The translations under genes and the position numbers were made by a program. The notes beneath the pieces were generated by a model that saw only the letters and a list, made by a program, of their open reading frames with translations, did no database searches and had not been told where the DNA came from. A DNA stretch of 64,000 nt from Calamus simplicifolius (lineage: Eukaryota > Streptophyta > Magnoliopsida > Arecales > Arecaceae): NCBI GenBank assembly GCA_900491605.1, contig UESW01004623.1, positions 692,172-756,171 on the forward strand, read 5' to 3'. Positions 47,401-58,966 of this stretch are shown here, piece after piece. Every line of letters begins with the position of its first letter. Within the stretch, counting starts at the first letter, position 1.

Positions 47401-48562
47401 ACAGGTTAACTCAGGAGGGCATCCTTCGAGTTGATGATTGTGAATCATTAACTACCTGTGAATCATGTCTTCTTGGTAAAATGACCAAGTCATCTTTTAC
47501 TGGAAAAGGTGAAAGAGCCAAAGAGCTATTGGGTCTAGTACATACTGATGTATGTGGACCAATGAGCACTTGTGCCAAAGGTGGATATACTACTTCATTA
47601 CTTTTACAGACGACCTTTCTAGGTTCGGTTATGTCTATCTTATGCGACATAAATCTGAATCGTTTGAAATGTTCAAACTATATCATAAAGAAGTAGAAAA
47701 ACAAACAGGAAAATGTATTAAGACCCTTCGATCAGATCGAGGAGGCGAATACCTTTCCAATGAATTTGTGACATATTTAAAGGAGAATGGGATTCTCTCC
47801 CAATGGACTCCTCCTGGAACACCGCAACATAACGGTGTGTCGGAAAGAAGGAATCGAACTCTGTTAGACATGGTTCGGTCCATGATGGGTTTTGCAAGCT
47901 TGCCAATATCATTTTGGGGATACGCATTAGAATCAGCTTGTCATATTCTTAATAAGGTTCCAAGTAAGTCTGTTTCTAAAACTCCACATGAGATGTGGTA
48001 TGGACATAAACCGGTTATTACCTATCTGAGAGTCTGGGGGTGTCCGGCTTATGTGAAACGTGCAAAATCAGACAAACTTGAACCCAAATCTGACAAATAT
48101 TTTTTCATCGGCTATCCGAAAGAAACAAAAGGATATTACTTCTACAATACTGAAGAACAAAAGTTGTTCATTAGTAATAGAGCAGTTTTTCTTGAAAAGG
48201 AGTTCCTTAGTGAAGGAACAAATAGCTCTAATGTTGAACTTGAGGAAGTTCATCAAGTAGAAGGAACAACACAAACCAGTGAACCCCTAGAATCTGAGTT
48301 GATTAGATCAAACTCAAAACCCATTTTAGATGCACCATTAAGGCGATCTGGTAGAGTACCACATCAACCGGACAGATACTTGGGTTTCTTGGTCCAGAAC
48401 GATGATCCTGTTGAACTCGATGAGAACAACGAGGATCCGATCACCTATATGGATGCTATGCAAAGGACTGACTCTAATAAATGGCTTGATGCCATGAAAT
48501 CCGAACTTGATTCCATGAAGGACAATAATGTATGGACATTAGTTGACCCACCGAAGGGATAA
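47401..48562 (+). pseudogene. Integrase of the young copia element
   Basis: Zinc segment CESLTTCESCLLGK, then the core: Asp in LVHTDVCGPM, Asp in LRSDRGGEYLSNEF and Glu in NGVSERRNRTLL, all retained. A shift near 47600 separates the first Asp from the rest. The C-terminal region GYPKETKGYYFYN is typical of copia. The frame ends at TAA 48560 through another one-base change (DPPKG-stop instead of PKGIKPIGCKWVF). Confidence 0.88.
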
Positions 48563-50005
48563 AACCCATAGGGTGTAAATGGGTTTTCAAGAGGAAAAGA
48601 GGCGCAGACGGAAAGGTAGAGACCTATAAAGCACGTCTGGTTGCCAAGGGGTATCGTCAACGTTATGGTATTGACTATGACGAAACGTTTTCTCCTGTGG
48701 CAATGCTGAAATCCATTCGGATTATGCTAGCTATAGCAGCACACTTCGATTATGAGATTTGGCAGATGGATGTTAAAACCGCTTTTCTAAATGGTGATTT
48801 AGAAGAACAGGTGTATATGATACAGCCTGAAGGTTTTATATCTGAAGACGAGTCTAAAGTGTGCAGGCTACAGAAGTCTATTTATGGACTTAAGCAAGCA
48901 TCAAGGAGTTGGAACATACGATTTGATAAAGTGATCAAATCTTATGGCTTTATTAAGAATAAAGAAGAACCTTGCATTTATAAATGGGCTAACGATTCTG
49001 TTATTGTATTTCTTGTATTATATGTGGATGATATTCTCTTAATCGGGAATGATATCCCTGCATTACAAGGAATAAAGACATGGTTATCATCACAATTCTC
49101 CATGAAAGATCTGGGAGAAGCATCATACATCCTAGGGATGAAGATCTATAGAGATAGATCTAAGAGGATGCTAGGTTTATCCCAATCTACGTACATTGAC
49201 ACAGTGCTAAAGAGGTTTAGCATGGAGAATTCCAAGAAAGGCTATCTTCCGATAGGCCATGGAATTCATCTTTCTAAGAAGGATTGTCCGACAACTCCTA
49301 ATGAAAGAGAACGTATGAGTCAAATTCCATATGCTTCGGCAGTAGGATCGATTATGTACACCATGACATGTACAAGACCAGATGTGGCATACTCACTAGG
49401 AGTAGTGAGTAGATACCAATCTGATCCAGGAGAAAAACACTGGCAAGTTGTTAAGACAATCCTTAAGTATTTGAGAAATACTAAGGACCAGTGGTTAGTC
49501 TATGGAGAGTCTGATTTGAAACTTGTTGGATATACTGATTCCAGTTTTCAATCAGATCATGATGATAGCAAAAGTGTATCGGGTTTCGTGTTTATCCTAA
49601 ATGGTGGAGCTGTTTGCTGGAAAAGTTCCAAGCAACATACAGTGGCAGATTCGGTGTGCGAGGCAGAGTACATCGCTGCATCAGATGCTGCGAAAGAAGC
49701 TGTGTGGCTGCGAAAGTTCATCTCCGAGCTTGGAGTGACCTTCCATAGATGAACCAGTCCTGTTATACAGTGACAGCACTGGTGCCATAGCTCAAGCAAA
49801 GGAACCACGAGCACATCAGCGCACCAAGCACATACTGCGCCGGTTTCATCTTATTCGAGAGATAGTAGACCGAGGTGACATAAATCTTCAGAAGATTGAT
49901 GGAAAGGAAAACCTAGGTGACCCATTTACTAAAGCACTCAGCATCAAGGAGTTTGACAACTATAAGTTGAAGATGGGTATTAGATACTGTAATGAGTGGC
50001 TTTAG
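48563..50005 (+). pseudogene. Reverse transcriptase and RNase H of the young copia element
   Basis: The RT frame runs from KPIGCKWVFKRKRGADGK, through WQMDVKTAFLNGDLEEQVYM (first catalytic Asp) and YVDDILLIGND (Asp-Asp pair), to RNase H (YTDSSFQSDHDDSKSVSG, CEAEYIAASDAAKE). One shift near 49740 leads to SDSTGAIAQAKEP and PFTKALSIKEFD, ending at TAG 50003. All RT catalytic residues are present. Confidence 0.9.
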
Positions 50006-50008
50006 GCT

Positions 50009-50019
50009 AAGTGGGAGTT
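50009..50019 (+). other. Polypurine tract of the young copia element
   Basis: AAGTGGGAGTT directly before the 3' LTR TGTTGGG. Confidence 0.7.
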
Positions 50020-52016
50020 TGTTGGGAATTGTATCCTAAAGCCAATCATTTGATGATTGTGCTGATGTAAATTATATATAAATTGATATATTAATAAAAG
50101 TTATTTGGCAGTTTATTCATTACAAGAACATCTTCTTAATACTCCTGAAAGTAATGAAGCCCTTAGGATCTTCCTCACGATAAAGGAGGATTTATCTTAG
50201 AAGGTCCTTAAAAGAGTTCGCGACCAAATGATATACTATGACAGGGCCATAGTACTATCAATTATAGGACGTTGTATATCATATTTGTTGGTTATCCTCT
50301 TAACCAAGGAGTGTAGAGACACTGGTATGACATACAGGTGAAAGTGTAGGAGTACATTTCACCGAACGTGACTCATTTCCGGATACTCTGTCAAGAGTTA
50401 ATCCGAGAAGATATAGGTATAAGTATCCTTCAGACCTGAAGATCACAACCAGTGGCTTACAAGCAACTCATTGTACTTAGGTGCCGGACCACCTGGATTT
50501 CTAATCCAGCTACGAAAGGTTACTGGGTGCAGTCAAGTACTTATGGTAGTCAGTTGTGGATCAAGATGGAATTTGACCTATCCCATTAAAAGGAGAAATG
50601 CTTGTGTTTCAATTTAGCAAGACCTTGGCCAAGGCACTTCATGTGAAAGTCACATGATCACTAAAGTTGAAATCACTTTATGGATTTGCTATTTAGAGTT
50701 GACAGGCTCTTAAGCCATCCTTAGCATTTGTGGTCAAGAGGATGAATTATACGGTAACTGTTTCTTAGGGTTCTTGGAGTTTGCTCGGCAACTCTTCGAC
50801 CTATCCGGACGTCGGGTTCCATTGCTAGATGGGCACATCGATTAGTATAGAAAGTTGTTTCTATGCTACCGGCTTAGGTTCGAACCTAGAGAGTCACACG
50901 CATAGAAGTTTCCTAGGATGATCTATTTGCTGATCAACGATTGAGAATCGTATATGATTTAATTAATCAATTTGATTGATTGAATTATCTCAATTGGGTT
51001 AAGTACAATTGAATAAGATTCAATTTGGTTTAAGTCTATTAGAAGGACAAGTCAATTTCAAATATTGATTTGAAATTAGACTTGATTTGAATTTAAATAG
51101 ATTCAGGACTAGCCAAATTTGATTTGGGCTTGGACCATGATCTATGTGGGTTAAGTCAAATAAATTCAGATCAGAACCCAAACCTCTCGAATATGGATCT
51201 CATATGATGAGATGGCTAAAATCTCATCTCATGAGATAGAATTTAATGCATGATATTTATTTACCGAACGTCGGATTTATCCCTCGTCTCTTTGGTTTTC
51301 CGAACGACGGAACTAAACCAAACGCCGCGACTCCTTGGTTTTCTCCGAACATCGGAATTAAACCAAGCACCGCGTTCTCTTCGCTTTTGCCAAACGACGG
51401 ATTCTTAAATGTCAGAATTAAATGTCAAGGCTAAATCTAGACTATAAATAGAGGACATTCCCTCACCAGAGAACACAGAACAAAAATAGAACAACAATAC
51501 ACGATTTGTCGTGGATTGTAATTCTAAATTGTCGTGGATTGTAATTCTAAAATGTTAGAATAGAAAATCCTGGTGATTCTGGTGTTAGCGGAAGCCTGGT
51601 GGATCTTGGAGGAAGATTCAAGTGAGAGGATTCAAGATCAGCAAAGCTATTTTTCCGCGAGCTAGCACTCCCAGAAATCTGATCATTCGGGGCTTCGCGT
51701 GGACGATACTAGAGGCCGGACGATTGAACGGCTGCAGAGCAATAAGGATTTACCTACTGTTCTTAAGGTAAGTGATTTGATCCCTAGATCTTAAGGCAGG
51801 CTTCAAGATAATAGTGTGACTAGTCATCTTGAAGATCAAGATATGATCTTGATGTTTTTATATGCATATTTTAGATCAAACGACCCTGAATATATAGGCA
51901 AAGATATGATCTTGATGCATATTAGATAGATTAATATGTAATCTTTTAATTTTCGCAATGATAATAGTTATCAATTTTTAAAAATATGCATGCCTCGGAG
52001 ACTATTTCTCCCTACA
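50020..52016 (+). repeat. 3' LTR of the young copia element
   Basis: 1997 bp, matching 42420-44416. It has a local duplication of GATTGTAATTCTAAA with an inserted TGTCGTG near 51515-51540 that the other LTR has in a shorter form. Confidence 0.93.
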
Positions 52017-52870
52017 ACAAATAGGACTAAAATGGAGACTTCAACATCTTTGCCATCTTCTAATGGAATAAAAGAGGTCATAGGCTCGATGGATTCTTCA
52101 TTAGGCACATCATCAATAAAATGTTCTGGCACCTCATAGATAGGATCTTCATCTCCAAATAATTTAGATTATGTCTAGGATATCAACTTGAAAAATATCC
52201 AATTTTGTAACATTTGAAGAAACGAACTTGTTCCAAATCCCTATTGCAAAGACTACTATGAGTTTTTGCACTTCTTTATTTGATATTCTCAATAGTCCCA
52301 TCAAGGTAGGATGAATGATTGATTGGGCTGCAATGTTAGCTTGATTTCTTAGCTTCATGACTTAGAAGAATGGACGCTTAGCTCTTAAAGTAATGGCCCT
52401 CCCTCCAATTCTATTGCTTGATGGAAGACCCAATCAAGAGTTTTCAATTGGTATAATACCAAATCGCTCTTGATGTTAGCTCTTAGACCTACTCAATGTA
52501 TTCAGCTACCGTCATTGTGCCTTACTTAAGTGGTAGAAACTTCCATAAATTTGCTAATGGTAATTATAGAGTAGGTACTTGTCTTTAAGCTTTACTTATA
52601 TGGTATCCCAAGTATTGATAGGTTTCTCATGGGCCTGAGCACAATCTTCAACAGTTTTTCACCATATCCTAGCTAGTCCTTTGAATTTGTTTTGAACAAA
52701 CTAAACACTTTTTTCGCCATGCAACATATACTAGTTGAGGCAATCTTCAGTAGATGTAAGCCAATCCAGAGCTTAAACTCAAGTTAGGGATGACTTGGCA
52801 CAAGAAATGTGGGACCAATCCAGAGCTTGAAGAAATTTCAATACTATTGCAAATTTTGCTGTGTATTACT
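52017..52870 (-). pseudogene. Old Ty3/gypsy remnant, part 2 (gag side)
   Basis: Minus-strand gag-like pieces such as KGLARIWWKTVEDCAQAHEKPINTW can be read at about 52590-52700 after allowing for stops and shifts, and a short open frame lies at 52164-52358. It is the upstream half of the element interrupted at 42419. Confidence 0.6.
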
Positions 52871-53069
52871 ATTTTATGTATTTGAGTCTTTCTTCATTAT
52901 AAACCTTATTGCAAATTTAATATGAACCTTGTTACTATCATTTGAAATATGGATGCGTATTACTATTATTTTTTGGATTATTTATTTTTATTCAACTTAT
53001 TATTGTTGTTATTTAAATTTGCAATATAAACATCTATTATCTTTTGTATTAAATAATTATCTTTTAGAT

Positions 53070-54099
53070 ATGGATGCTTCTTTAAGTCAAAGGAGGAACT
53101 AAGGGAAGAAGCATCAATGGAATGCAGAGGAAGATACTATATTAATTGGATGTCTACTTGATTTGAAGAATGATCCTATGTGGAGGAAAAAAGGTGGCAA
53201 TTTCAAGGTTGGATTCTTACCTCAATTGGAGAAGATGATTGCAAACAAGATATCTAATTGTAGCATCAAGGCTCATCCACATATCCAATCAAGGTTCAAG
53301 TTGTTGAAACAATAATATGGTGCTATTTATGATATGTTGAATACACCAGGATTTGGATGGGATGATACAGGAAAATGTATTACTTATGATCAAGATGTAT
53401 GAGACAACTGGGTCAAGGTAAATGCATAAAATATTAATTAATTTTCATTCTTATTTACTTTTTGATGCTTTAGGTATAGTTTGTTTAATTTATATTGGTT
53501 CATTATGATAGAGTCATCCTCAAGCATCTAATCTTCAGAACAAGCCATTCTTATATTTAGAAGAACTCTCGATCATATTTGAAAAAGATTGTGCAACAGG
53601 TTAGAGGGCTGAGGATCCTGTAGATGCAACCAATGAACTCGTTACAGAAGCAATGAATAGTGAAGAGGAGGTCCAGTTTGTAGATCCTACCAAATTTTAG
53701 AATAACAACTCCATTCCCCAAACTCCTACCGATCATGTTCAACAAAGTGCTTCTTCATCAAGATTAAAAAATAGGAAAGCTTCTAAAGAGGAAGAAGTTG
53801 CTTTTACAAGCACTTTGATTAAAACTATAAAAAATCTTGAAGTTATGTATCAAAGTTCAAGTAAAGGTATTGATAAGTTAGCAGATTATTTTCAGTTTCT
53901 TGCAAATGATCAAGAGTTGAAGAAGAAGGTTTATGAGGCAATAGCGGAGATCAAAGATTTGGGGTTTCATGACTCATTGATGGTTAAAGCTAAATTGATA
54001 ATTGCTCGTGATAGTGCAAGTCTAACTTACTTCTTTTCACTATCTCAGAGGTTAAGAAAATATCATGTATTGGATGTCCTTGGTTTGAGTCCTAATTAG
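53070..54099 (+). pseudogene. Myb/SANT-like DNA-binding protein pseudogene, probably PIF/Harbinger-derived
   Basis: Exon 1 from ATG 53070 reads HQWNAEEDTILIGCLLDLKND and WRKKGGNFKVGFLPQLEKMI, the Myb/SANT-like fold of plant proteins that act with PIF/Harbinger transposases or were domesticated from them. Intron 53418-53511 (GTAAAT...TAG) joins NWVK to SHPQASNLQNKPF in frame. Exon 2 ends with a helical domain (SLSQRLRKYHVLDVLGLSPN, TAG at 54097). Five in-frame stops (near 53100, 53312, 53398, 53599 and 53698) kill it; most are explained by Gln or Trp codons mutated at C or G. No transposase is found nearby. Confidence 0.65.
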
Positions 54100-54740
54100 G
54101 ACATCTATGTTGCTAGTTATGGTTGTTTTGGATACTGTGGTTGTTTGGTTATTTATCTATAATATTTTATTCAATAAACGTTTGGTTAGCTAGCAGATGC
54201 TTTTATTAGTAGTTTTTTGAACATACCAACTTTTGTATCATGTTGTTGTTTTAACAAACTACAAATACTTTTTGCTGAGATAGTTGGAAGTATTTTAAAA
54301 TTTTGAAAGAAGATATTTATATTATATTACTGTTCAGATTGTTGTTGAATTATTCATATTGCTTATTAATGTTCAGTTAATTATTAGATTACATGTTACT
54401 AATTTCTATTATATATGCTGCATATTTAGATCCTGTCTATTTTATTTTGTTATATGTAGAGTGCATTTTCTTAATTTAAGGATCATCAAATTTAGGCATT
54501 GCCATTTATAAATACATTTTTTTTTCAATCCAAATATAATAGTATATGAATTTTTAGTAGATTTGATTTAGGAGTATTTCGGGAATTTGATGCTATATGA
54601 CTGGTAATCTGTTTGTCATACAAAACACAGTAATCAATATTACAGTAACATTACATGTGTATACCAAACATAGTAATCAACATTACTAGCAATCTATCCA
54701 GTGGTAATCTATCTTATAGGCAATCCATAATACCATTCAA
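54100..54740. other. AT-rich flank, possible Harbinger end
   Basis: 54600-54740 holds repeated GTAATC and CAAACACAGTAATCAA motifs of the kind found near DNA transposon ends. No gene. Confidence 0.3.
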
Positions 54741-55985
54741 GACCATAATATTTTTTAACGGATACGAATACGGATACGAATACTAAACGGATATTAAAAT
54801 TTATATCCATATTTATTCTAAACGGATACGGATACGAATCGGATATCAAGTATATCCATATTTATTATATACGGATACGGATATGAATCGGATATCCAGC
54901 ATATCCATATTTATTATACGGATACGGATATGAATCGGATATCCAGCATATCCATATTTATTATATACGGATACGGATACGAATTAAATATCAAGAATAT
55001 CCATATATGTTATATACGGATACGGATATGAAGATAAAAACTTCTATGATCTTATGATGGTGTTATATGATGAATAATTATGAAAGAGTTAATAAATAGA
55101 GGAATACTAAAAAGTCACTAAACTCATTGTCTACCACAAGAGCAAAACATAGGCAATAAGAATATGGCTACCTAAATGTTCTCTTAAAAAACTTGAAAGA
55201 GATTGAAATCCACAACAAATCAAACTAAGCAACATTGTAACAGGACCTAAAATATTTGAGATGGAAATCATTAAGCATTGAGACAAGAATTTTTGCAAAA
55301 ATATAGACATATATAAGAATTTACAGTTCACTAATACAAAAAAAATGCATAAATACAACAGGATCGCATGAATCAATAAAGAAGGTCAAGTGAAAAATAC
55401 CTTGACTAGATATTTCAACACCACAAACATATGTTGTATCTCTTTCTCAGAATGCTCATTCAATGCTTATCTAGTCCATTTATTTACCAACCATGAAGAG
55501 AGTTGGCCTCTAGGACCTCTATATATAAATAACATCACAGATGCAAAACTAATTCTGGCTAATTTGGAAGCAAGATAAAAGCCTTGAAAAGAAGAAACAA
55601 TCTGCAAGTGTATCGATTTCAAATCAAATCAAAAGAATTCTATATGCAGATGTAAGATAGAAATTTCTAGAGAAATAGCGAAAACAAGCTGCAAGTATAA
55701 TTAGTCCACTTCAACTTAAAAGAATTTCATAAGCAGATATAAAATAAAAATTCCTAAAAAAATTACAAACTATGAATTAAGGACATTGTCTAACTAACTA
55801 AATAAATAAAAGAAGAAGCTTTTACACAAGAACAGCAACGGGAACAGCCCCTTCCCCGAGATCTAAAACCGGAAACAGATCAAGACCAAGAAAGAGAACG
55901 AAACATCCAAACAAAAAATAAATAAATAAAAGAAGAAGCTTTTACCTCGCTGCTTTTTACCAAGTTCTCGTCCGCTGCCCCCTAC

Positions 55986-56113
55986 CTGAAGCTGCTGCAG
56001 AACTCATAGAGCTTCCCGCGGTTGGAGAAGATGATGAGGGCGACCTCGGCGTCGCAGAGCACGGAGAGCTCGTAGGCCTTCTTGAGCAGCCCGTTCCGCC
56101 GCTTCGCGAAGGT
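55986..56113 (-). pseudogene. MADS-box exon fragment, SEPALLATA-like (copy 1)
   Basis: 128 nt read TFAKRRNGLLKKAYELSVLC DAEVALIIFSNRGKLYEF CSS, the DNA-binding MADS domain as in floral homeotic SEP/AGL2 proteins. The first 20 or so residues (the MGRGRVELKRIENKINRQV part in the family) are replaced by unrelated sequence (SRGEGYW). A GTAGGG donor follows the last codons at the place where exon 1 of these genes normally ends. No other MADS exons are present. GC content is far above its surroundings. Confidence 0.85.
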
Positions 56114-56442
56114 CCAGTACCCTTCCCCTCGCGAGGGCCATGGGGAGATTACAAGGAGAGAGAGGGATAGGAGAGGCATGCGAAGGGAGGTTACCCGCTG
56201 GGGAAAGTTCTGAATTTTATAGATCACTAGTTTCTTTTCTCAGCAGATCAGACTTCCTTTTTATTGTTTCACCAAAAAGGACACAAGAACAGCAACGGGA
56301 ACAGCCCCTTCCCCGAGATCTAAAACCGGAAACAGATCAAGACCAAGAAAGAGAACGAAACATCCAAACAAAAAATAAATAAATAAAAGAAGAAGCTTTT
56401 ACCTCGCTGCTTTTTACCAAGTTCTCGTCCGCTGCCCACTAC

Positions 56443-56540
56443 CTGGAGCTGCTGCAGAACTCATAGAGCTTCCCGCGGTTGGAGAAGATGATGAGGGCGA
56501 CCTCGGCGTCGCAGAGCACGGAGAGCTCGTAGGCCTTCTT
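56443..56540 (-). pseudogene. MADS-box exon fragment (copy 2, shorter)
   Basis: 98 nt, KKAYELSVLCDAEVALII to YEFCSSSR, followed by the same GTAGTG donor. It is the second member of the 456-bp duplication and lacks the RRNGLL part; upstream it joins unrelated DNA (TTGGTAACACCC). Confidence 0.85.
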
Positions 56541-56889
56541 GAAGGGTGTTACCAATCGACATCATTGGATCATACATGCCTTCCGTTCCGAGCGTTGTGA
56601 ACTGTGTGAAGTTATTGTTTTAACTTAAAAAATGACTTTCTTTGGGCCGTCCCGGCGCCCGGGTTGGGGTGGCGGCTTTGATTTGAAAAATGAATTTCAA
56701 AAATTTAAAATATTATCCCTTTAGATATAATAAAACGATATCCGTATCCGTATTTAAATATATATATAATTCGTATTCGTATCCGTATCCGATTATTTTT
56801 TGGATTAGATATCCGAATCCGTATCCGAATCCGATTAAACAGTAAAATAACTATCCGAATTTGATATAATTCGATGATATAGGATAATG

Positions 56890-57106
56890 GTATTTGACAA
56901 TGAGTAAAATCATAATTTGATAACTTTTAATAGACGACGTTGCTTGGTGATTCTTAGGATGTAGTCAACTGAAACCATCATGATATCATTCAAGGGTGAA
57001 GCCAAATCCTCTCTACTTTGAAATATCTATTAGACTGAAATCATGACAATCATAATTTGAAACTTTTAATAGACGAATTCTTAGGATGTAGTCAACTGCA
57101 TCTGAA
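56890..57106. other. 3' flank of AKR gene C
   Basis: It contains a diverged tandem pair of about 125 bp (ATCATAATTTGA...CTTAGGATGTAGTCAACTG at 56911 and 57048). No gene. Confidence 0.5.
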
Positions 57107-57295
57107 TCATAAAATGATGTCCACATCTAAAAGGTCCACTGACTTGCTAGAACCTTTGTGAGAGAGTGAAGCCTGTAGTGTAACTTTATTATATTGTGGG
57201 ATTTGATAATATTTTTGGCATTCTTTCTCACTTAAATTCTAGTCAAACAATTTGACATTCTCCTCAAGCCTTTCCTTTCTAAAGCTTTTCACTAC
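57107..57295 (-). pseudogene. AKR gene C, broken last exon
   Basis: TVVKSFRKERLEENVKLFD-stop-NLSEKECQKYYQIPQY aligns with exon 4 of gene B over its length and ends at TGA 57109-57107. The TAG at 57241-57239 replaces the Trp of FDWELSE. The exon is cut at 57295 by the LTR that starts TGTTATGAACC. It is a third member of the tandem family; its other exons, if any, lie to the right of the window. Confidence 0.85.
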
Positions 57296-58457
57296 TGTTA
57301 TGAACCACGCCGATAAGGCGATGAAATTGGATACCAAATCTGGAATCGAACCTCAAGATCTTTAAAGCACAAGTTTATTGAGCTCTGACCCATTACCTAG
57401 CAAGATAAGAACCAAGGACTACGGATAGAAAGATGCCATACCTAGAATCTCAAGAACGCTCAATAACTCTAGACGATAAATCGGTTGTTTGAACGCCACA
57501 AGAATTAACTTGATAAGTTCAAAAGTCTTCTTAAAAAAATAAAAAGAATACAAAAACCTCAAAACACTACATCTTTGATAATCTCTCCAAATAAAACCAA
57601 AGGGTTTACAATATATACGAGTCGGGCCTGCCAACTTGAAAAATCCATATGGCATTTTTCAAGCTGAAATTAATCCCTAAAATTGCTGAAAATATTCAGA
57701 AATAACAAATAAAGTATCTAGAAATGTCATCCCTCAAAAGATGTTCACAAATTATATATATGGTGCCCACAAATAGGAAAGTATGCCAAGATTACGAATC
57801 TGACAAGTTGGCCTCTAAGAATGACTAGAAAACATGCGCCCACAAATTGAAAAGTATGCCAAGATTACGAATTTGACAAGTTTAAGAATGGTTAGAAATT
57901 GAGCGCCCATAAATAGAAAAGTAAGCTGAAATTATGAATCTGATAAGTTGGCCTACTTAGAAGAGACAACGGATTACGAGAATGCCAATCATGCTTGAGT
58001 ATAGCTCCATTTGCATCAAGTTTGCCCGCTTGAAAGAGACAAAGGACCATGAGAATGCTAATCACGCTTGAATGTAGCTCCATTTGCATCATTTTTCCCC
58101 TCTTGAAAAGGATTTATCCTCAAATCCTTTTGTTTTGATGTTCTCATCACTCTTGCCTTTTTTTTTTGTTACTCAAATTCTTCTTTGAGTTCTTTTAAAA
58201 TTATCCAAACAACAATAAAAAGAAATTCAAGTAGCAAATTTAGAAACTCAACAAATTAGACAAACCAAATTTGTAGTGAAATCTGATGATTTTTTTTTTT
58301 GACACTCAAACGTGGGGTTTTGATAAAAAAAAGGTTCTAGGACACAATGAACAAGCTTAGAAAAAAATTTTAAGGACTTTCAGACTTTTTTTTTTTCCGG
58401 ATATCAAGGTATCAAGGAAACAAGAATTAAAAGGATAGACAAAGTTGCCTTAGAGCC

Positions 58458-58470
58458 AAGGCTCTGATAC
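58458..58470 (-). other. Primer binding site of the short LTR element
   Basis: Minus strand TGGTATCAGAGCC, perfect for initiator-Met tRNA, 4 nt from the LTR end. Confidence 0.75.
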
Positions 58471-58474
58471 CAAA

Positions 58475-58966
58475 TGTTATGAACCTCGCCTATAAGGCGA
58501 TGAAACCTGATATCAAATCTAAAATTGAATCCCAAAATTTTCAAAGCACAAGTTTGTTGAGCCAAACTTGCCTTAGAACCAAAGCTCTGATACAAAATGA
58601 TATTAACCTCGTCGACAAGGCGACAAAACCCGATACTAAATATGGAATCGAACCCTAGAATCTTCAAAGCATAATTTTGTTGAGCCAAACTTCACTTAGA
58701 ACCAAAGGTCTGATACCAAATGATATGAACCTTGCCGACAAGATGATGAAACATGATACCAAATGTGAAATCGAAACCCAGAATCTTCAAAGCACAAGTT
58801 TGTTGAGCCAAACTTGCCTTAGAACCAAAGCTCTAATACCAAATGATATGAACCTCACCAACAAAGTGATAAAACTCGATACCAAATATGGAATCAAACC
58901 TTAGAATCTTCATAGCACAAGTTTGTTGAGCCCTAACCTGTTACCTAACAAGATAAGAACCAAGGA
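58475..58966. repeat. 123-bp tandem repeats of the LTR/primer-site junction
   Basis: The step from AACCT to AACCT is 123 bp at 58482, 58605, 58728 and 58851. Each unit carries the LTR start followed by a copy of the internal sequence with the primer site (GCTCTGATACCAAA, variously mutated). Confidence 0.85.

Larger units (their letters stand above)
42420..52016 (+). mobile_element. Near full-length young Ty1/copia element
   Basis: It is 9597 bp long with two LTRs of 1997 bp each that are almost identical, a primer site at 44419, gag, protease, integrase, RT and RNase H in copia order, and a purine tract before the 3' LTR. Flanks GCAAA and ACAAA fit a target duplication with one change. Several single-base frameshifts (near 46430, 47360, 47560, 48560 and 49740) break the polyprotein, so it is not autonomous. 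It is inserted in an older gypsy element. Confidence 0.93.
55825..56540. repeat. 456-bp tandem duplication carrying the MADS fragment
   Basis: The block starting ACACAAGAACAGCAACGGGA at 55825 recurs at 56281. It is nearly identical up to the MADS fragment and then ends early in the second copy at about 56540. Confidence 0.85.
54741..56889. mobile_element. Candidate gene-capturing DNA transposon with inverted ATCCGTATCC repeats
   Basis: The left arm (54755-55030) is a run of CGGATACGGATA motifs in units of about 55-60 bp; the right arm (56728-56850) is its inverse (CCGTATCCGTATCCGATT). The arm sequences TTTTTTAACGGATACGAATACGG and, reverse-complemented on the right, TTTAATCGGATTCGGATAC are alignable, and AATACCATT occurs outside both arms in inverted orientation. 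The 1.7 kb between them holds two GC-rich MADS-box fragments in AT-rich DNA. No transposase is present. Type and exact ends are uncertain. Confidence 0.45.
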
